Source: Struthidea cinerea
Taxonomy: Eukaryota; Chordata; Aves; Passeriformes; Corcoracidae
Length of the DNA stretch: 64,000 nt
NCBI GenBank assembly: GCA_013397865.1
Contig: VZTI01001766.1
Coordinates: forward strand, 3,488,327-3,552,326
Reading direction: 5' to 3'
The position numbers and the translations under genes are program-made. Every line of letters begins with the position of its first letter. Position 1 is the stretch's first letter. The notes under the pieces were generated by a model. That model saw only the letters and a program-made list of their open reading frames with translations. It did not search any database and was not told the origin of the DNA. Positions 62,101 to 64,000 of the stretch are shown here, one piece after another.

Positions 62101-63487
62101 CAGGCTGGGTTTGAGTGTACTGGTGGGTAGAGATTTTGGTTTGTTTAGGTTTTCTATTCCTTTCAAACATTTTGTAGCTAGTGGCAAGCACCACTGTTAC
62201 TGTGGCTTACTGATTACAGTTACTGTTGCAGTAATTTTAAAAGCAGCAGAACACATTAGGAACAGCTCTGGAAATGCTGTCACAGGTATTACATATTGCA
62301 GCCTACTGTGACAGGATTTTGCTTTGTGAAAATACTGGTTGTATTTCCATTGGGGTATTTTAACCTTAAAACTCAGAATTATTTTATTCTTTTTGTTGTT
62401 GTTTGGTTTTCTTTTTTTTAAGCTATTACATTCAACTCTGTTTTACTTCTAGTATTTCTCATGTTCAACATACCTTTTCAAAAACATCCATTTCATCTTC
62501 TCCAGGCCCAGTACATGGTGTAGATGTGTTATATTATCTAGGAAATGTAATTGTCTTTATCTAAATTTTAGGTTGCCTTTTGTTTAATTAAGTAAATAAA
62601 AATCCACTTCTGTGATTCTTGTGTCTTTGGATTCAGATCAGACCTCACATGCTGCACAGGCCTCAACTATTCAGCACCCCGTAATAAGCAACGAAAGGCA
62701 CATTTATGACACTTTCAATCAGTGGGTAAGAATGGATGCTTTTCTCTTTAGGTGACAGTGAATGGTTCAGGGGGTCATCAGGAGCAATAAACCCTTTGTT
62801 AGTGTAGTTTGAAAAATATTTTTGATCCGATTTCCTTTGCAAAACTTGTGGCTATTTAAAAGATTAATTTGCTCTGAAGCGAAGTTGCTTTCACATTTCT
62901 GATCATCTTATACATAATTACTACTGAAATCATTCCTGAATCTTAAGCTGTTGGTTTTCCCCTGGTCTAGTGAGAATATGTGAAAACCAGAATTTTTTTA
63001 AATCAGCCAAATGCTCTATTGCCAATGCCACTGTATTCTTGAACAGACAGCTGCCTTTTCCAGCTCTTGAGTTAATTCTAGAAGCCTGTGCTGGCAGAGC
63101 TGAGCACATGGCTAGTTTGGATCCATTGTTCAGTAATCATGGCACACCTAATGGCAGTGGCAATTTTGCAGAAAATTCTGACTCATAACACGTGCAGCTT
63201 ATCCCAAATTTTCATGATTTTAAGCAGCTGTCAAACTCAGTTGTCTCGCCTGCAGGGTGAAGTATTTTGGTGCAAGAACTGATTTTGAGAGAAAATTGTG
63301 TACGTGTTGTTCCCAGAGCTGTGGCAGGGCCTGCAGGAGCCATGCTCTGTCCGGTTCCCTAACTGTGCCTTGTCCCTGCAGCTGGGAGAGCAGCTGGCAC
63401 AGCTGGTTCCTGCCAGTGGAGTCGATGTGGTAGAGCTGGAGGATGAAGGCACCTGTGTGCGCTTCAGCCCCCTGATGACTTCTGCAG
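53077..63487 (+). CDS. PDXDC1: PDXDC1, PLP-dependent decarboxylase domain protein 1 (exons 2-16, partial)
   Basis: Fifteen exons with GT-AG junctions and consistent phases join into 1381 bases, about 460 residues. They match human PDXDC1 (about 788 residues as I recall) from ADPTLAEMG to RFSPLMTAA. Order: an N-terminal helix (MLEDNQR), DIPGPLQGSGQDMVSILQLV, the GEQGHMALLGHSLAAYISVL segment, then a group II PLP-decarboxylase fold with LLLVANAGTPGAGHTDKLGR, YKMWLHVEGVNLATLALGYV and CDSMTLTLGSWLGLPAVPAV. The position that holds the Schiff-base lysine in active relatives (DSxxxxPHKW in DDC) is serine here, local residue 295, so decarboxylase activity is doubtful. The aspartate contacting the PLP nitrogen in DDC (HVDAAY) is glutamate (HVEG), residue 264. 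Local numbering starts at exon 2. The human gene has genetic links to lipid and metabolite levels but no settled substrate. Exon 1 and the C-terminal region are missing from the window sequence. Confidence 0.96.
53679..53744 (+). CDS. PDXDC1: PDXDC1 exon 3
   Basis: Acceptor ttaacttag|G, donor GGCAG|gtaggc. Encodes KAEEENEKKYARKDIPGPLQ and G plus a split Ser. DIPGPLQGS is identical to human; the preceding charged stretch varies. Confidence 0.94.
54118..54148. repeat. A-rich/CAAA low-complexity tract
   Basis: CAAA-type units in PDXDC1 intron 3 (AAAGAAACAAACAAACAAAA), a low-complexity repeat. Confidence 0.7.
54917..55000 (+). CDS. PDXDC1: PDXDC1 exon 4
   Basis: Acceptor ccctcccag|T, donor TACAG|gtaagg. 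Encodes GQDMVSILQLVQNLMHGDEE and EETSQSY plus a split Arg; the acidic run corresponds to human HGDEDEE. Confidence 0.95.
55128..55157. repeat. AT-rich inverted repeat
   Basis: TATATACTTA and its exact complement TAAGTATATA are separated by six bases (55130-55139 and 55146-55155), within a longer TA-rich stretch of PDXDC1 intron 4. Confidence 0.8.
55534..55615. repeat. A/C-rich low-complexity tract
   Basis: About 80 bases made only of A and C with CAAA, CCAAAA and CAACAAAC units, in PDXDC1 intron 4. The Lys/Pro/Thr-rich ORF over it is an artefact. Confidence 0.9.
55985..56131 (+). CDS. PDXDC1: PDXDC1 exon 5
   Basis: Acceptor ctggcttgcag|G, donor TTCAG|gtgagt. Encodes LQNVGEQGHMALLGHSLAAY and continues through RKLTTRILSDTTLWLCRLF, nearly identical to human. 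Confidence 0.95.
56667..56856 (+). CDS. PDXDC1: PDXDC1 exon 6
   Basis: Acceptor tttcttgcag|G, donor AATCAG|gtaaag. Encodes YENGSAYYHEDDRDGLLKIC through PVIYISSAARTGLGQALCNQ. This is the start of the PLP-fold core. Confidence 0.95.
57418..57486 (+). CDS. PDXDC1: PDXDC1 exon 7
   Basis: 23 codons in phase 0, acceptor tctattgcag, donor CAAATG|gtaagt. Encodes LGLPLSCMCRVPCNTMFGSQ and HQM, matching human LGLPFPCLCRVPCNTVFGSQ. Confidence 0.95.
57990..58068 (+). CDS. PDXDC1: PDXDC1 exon 8
   Basis: Acceptor ctgataccag, donor GCTG|gtaagt. Encodes DVALLDRVIKDDVESGKLPL and LLVANA plus one base; LLLVANAG is the conserved strand before the cofactor region. Confidence 0.95.
58586..58670 (+). CDS. PDXDC1: PDXDC1 exon 9
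   Basis: Acceptor gttcaacccag, donor GAAGG|gtatgg. Encodes GTPGAGHTDKLGRLKELCEQ and YKMWLHVE plus a split Gly. HVE aligns with HVD of DDC-type decarboxylases. Confidence 0.95.
59533..59581 (+). CDS. PDXDC1: PDXDC1 exon 10 (49 bases)
   Basis: Small exon, acceptor ctttttttccag-type tract, donor GTACTG|gtatgt. Encodes VNLATLALGYVSSSVL, identical to the human segment. Confidence 0.95.
59678..59779 (+). CDS. PDXDC1: PDXDC1 exon 11 (cofactor-lysine position)
   Basis: 34 codons in phase 0, acceptor taaacttcag, donor TCCTTG|gtatgt. Encodes AATKCDSMTLTLGSWLGLPA through YRHEDPSL. The serine at 59717-59719 occupies the place of the PLP lysine of group II decarboxylases. Confidence 0.95.
59945..60070 (+). 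CDS. PDXDC1: PDXDC1 exon 12
   Basis: 42 codons, acceptor cctcctcag, donor CAACTG|gtgagc. Encodes SLAAGLTSSQPVEKLRALPL and WLSLQYLGHDGIVERIKHAS, close to human. Confidence 0.95.
60771..60821 (+). CDS. PDXDC1: PDXDC1 exon 13 (51 bases)
   Basis: 17 codons, acceptor tcttctag, donor ACTTCG|gtacag. Encodes SQRLLENLKNLDFIKTS (human SQRLQESLKKVNYIKIL). Confidence 0.92.
61730..61793 (+). CDS. PDXDC1: PDXDC1 exon 14
   Basis: Acceptor tcttttgaag, donor AGAG|gtatgt. Encodes VEDELSSPVVVFRFFQEYSN and R plus one base; VEDELSSPVVVFRFFQE is identical to human. Confidence 0.95.
62637..62725 (+). CDS. PDXDC1: PDXDC1 exon 15
   Basis: Acceptor ttggattcag, donor CAGTGG|gtaaga. Encodes QTSHAAQASTIQHPVISNER and HIYDTFNQW after a split Asp. 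The first half is a poorly conserved linker; the end (ERH..D..N.W) matches human ERHSCDALNRW. Confidence 0.9.
63382..63487 (+). CDS. PDXDC1: PDXDC1 exon 16 (last in window)
   Basis: Acceptor tgtccctgcag, donor GCAG|gtaaca. Encodes LGEQLAQLVPASGVDVVELE and DEGTCVRFSPLMTSA plus one base. The following exons lie right of the window. Confidence 0.95.
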
Positions 63488-64000
63488 GTAACATTCACTC
63501 CAGTCAGCCCCTCGTACAAGCTGGGCTTTGCTATGGAATGGTACAACAATCTCCTGGGGTAAAAGCAGGTGTGCTTAAGAAGCTCCTCAGAATATTCTCC
63601 TGTGGGGAGAATTTTCTTATAAACAAACTAAAACCACCTCAGCTTTATCATTCTGCTGCATCTCAGCACTGGGTGCATTAGTGGGAGCCCTGCTGTTGTG
63701 GGTGACATTGCCTCATTACCTCTGCAGAGAAAGAATTCCTGGTTACTTTTTAAACTCATTAGGAAAAGCAGCTAATTAGGAAAAGCAGTTAAATTCCTTC
63801 TCTCGGCTGCTTAACACCAGATGCCTGACCTTTCTACACAGGTGTTTCAACATTGCAATGGTGCTTGTGTTCAAAATACAGCTACTTAGCTAGAATAATT
63901 ATTTACTAAGCCTCTAGGGTTTTCTATAATTACTGGTGGAGGGGGGGGTATAAAAAAAAAAAAAAAAAAATTTGTTTTTTGGGCGGGTTCTAAATTTCCC
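63488..64000 (+). other. PDXDC1: PDXDC1 intron 16 (partial) with G8 and A19 homopolymers
   Basis: Non-coding sequence after the exon 16 donor. A G8 run at 63941-63948 is followed by TATA and an A19 run at 63952-63970, close to the window edge. No further exon was seen. Confidence 0.7.

Larger units (their letters stand above)
53151..62636 (+). other. PDXDC1: PDXDC1 introns 2-14
   Basis: Introns between the listed exons range from about 96 bases (59582-59677) to about 1.2 kb. They are AT-rich with no recognised embedded RNA gene. Notable content: an A/C-rich low-complexity tract at 55534-55615, an AT palindrome at 55128-55157, and a 14-15-base direct repeat at 58950-58996. Confidence 0.75.

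Overview
This window is vertebrate nuclear DNA, most likely from a bird and perhaps a passerine. The evidence is a CR1 (chicken repeat 1) LINE 3' fragment with two shorter CR1 tails, very low repeat density, GC-rich CpG-island promoters separated by AT-rich non-coding DNA, and split genes with clean GT-AG introns. The species assignment is inference. There are no operons, CRISPR arrays or prokaryotic features. Most open frames are short chance ORFs in introns or intergenic DNA.

Three protein-coding genes can be read from spliced exons that match families I know. From left to right: (1) BMERB1 (C16orf45) on the minus strand. Exon 1 is at 32219-32324 in a CpG island and exon 2 at 9311-9434, with a 22.8 kb intron between; the later exons are presumably left of the window. 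(2) MPV17L on the minus strand, complete, with four coding exons between 45555 and 42225, including a 30-base microexon, encoding 193 residues. (3) PDXDC1 on the plus strand, with 15 consecutive coding exons (counted as exons 2-16) from 53077 to 63487. Its first coding exon probably lies in the assembly gap at 47060-47316, and its last exons are beyond the right edge.

Layout: 1-9310 is BMERB1 intron 2. 9435-32218 is BMERB1 intron 1, with one CR1 element. About 31900-32780 is the BMERB1 CpG island. 32325-42224 is intergenic. 42225-45555 is MPV17L. 45556-47500 is a divergent promoter interval with two GC-rich blocks, one carrying the MPV17L start and one presumably the PDXDC1 start. 47500-53076 is the presumed PDXDC1 intron 1. 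53077-64000 is the PDXDC1 body.

The three genes share a neighbourhood (human 16p13.11), not a pathway: a Rab-binding-type coiled-coil protein, a Mpv17/PMP22-family membrane protein, and a PLP-decarboxylase-fold protein. The most interesting points are the missing Schiff-base lysine in PDXDC1, a gene orientation that suggests an inversion on the human lineage, an open in-frame Arg/Ala-rich extension upstream of MPV17L encoded partly by a CCG repeat, and the splitting of the Mpv17 family signature over a microexon. I found no convincing new system.
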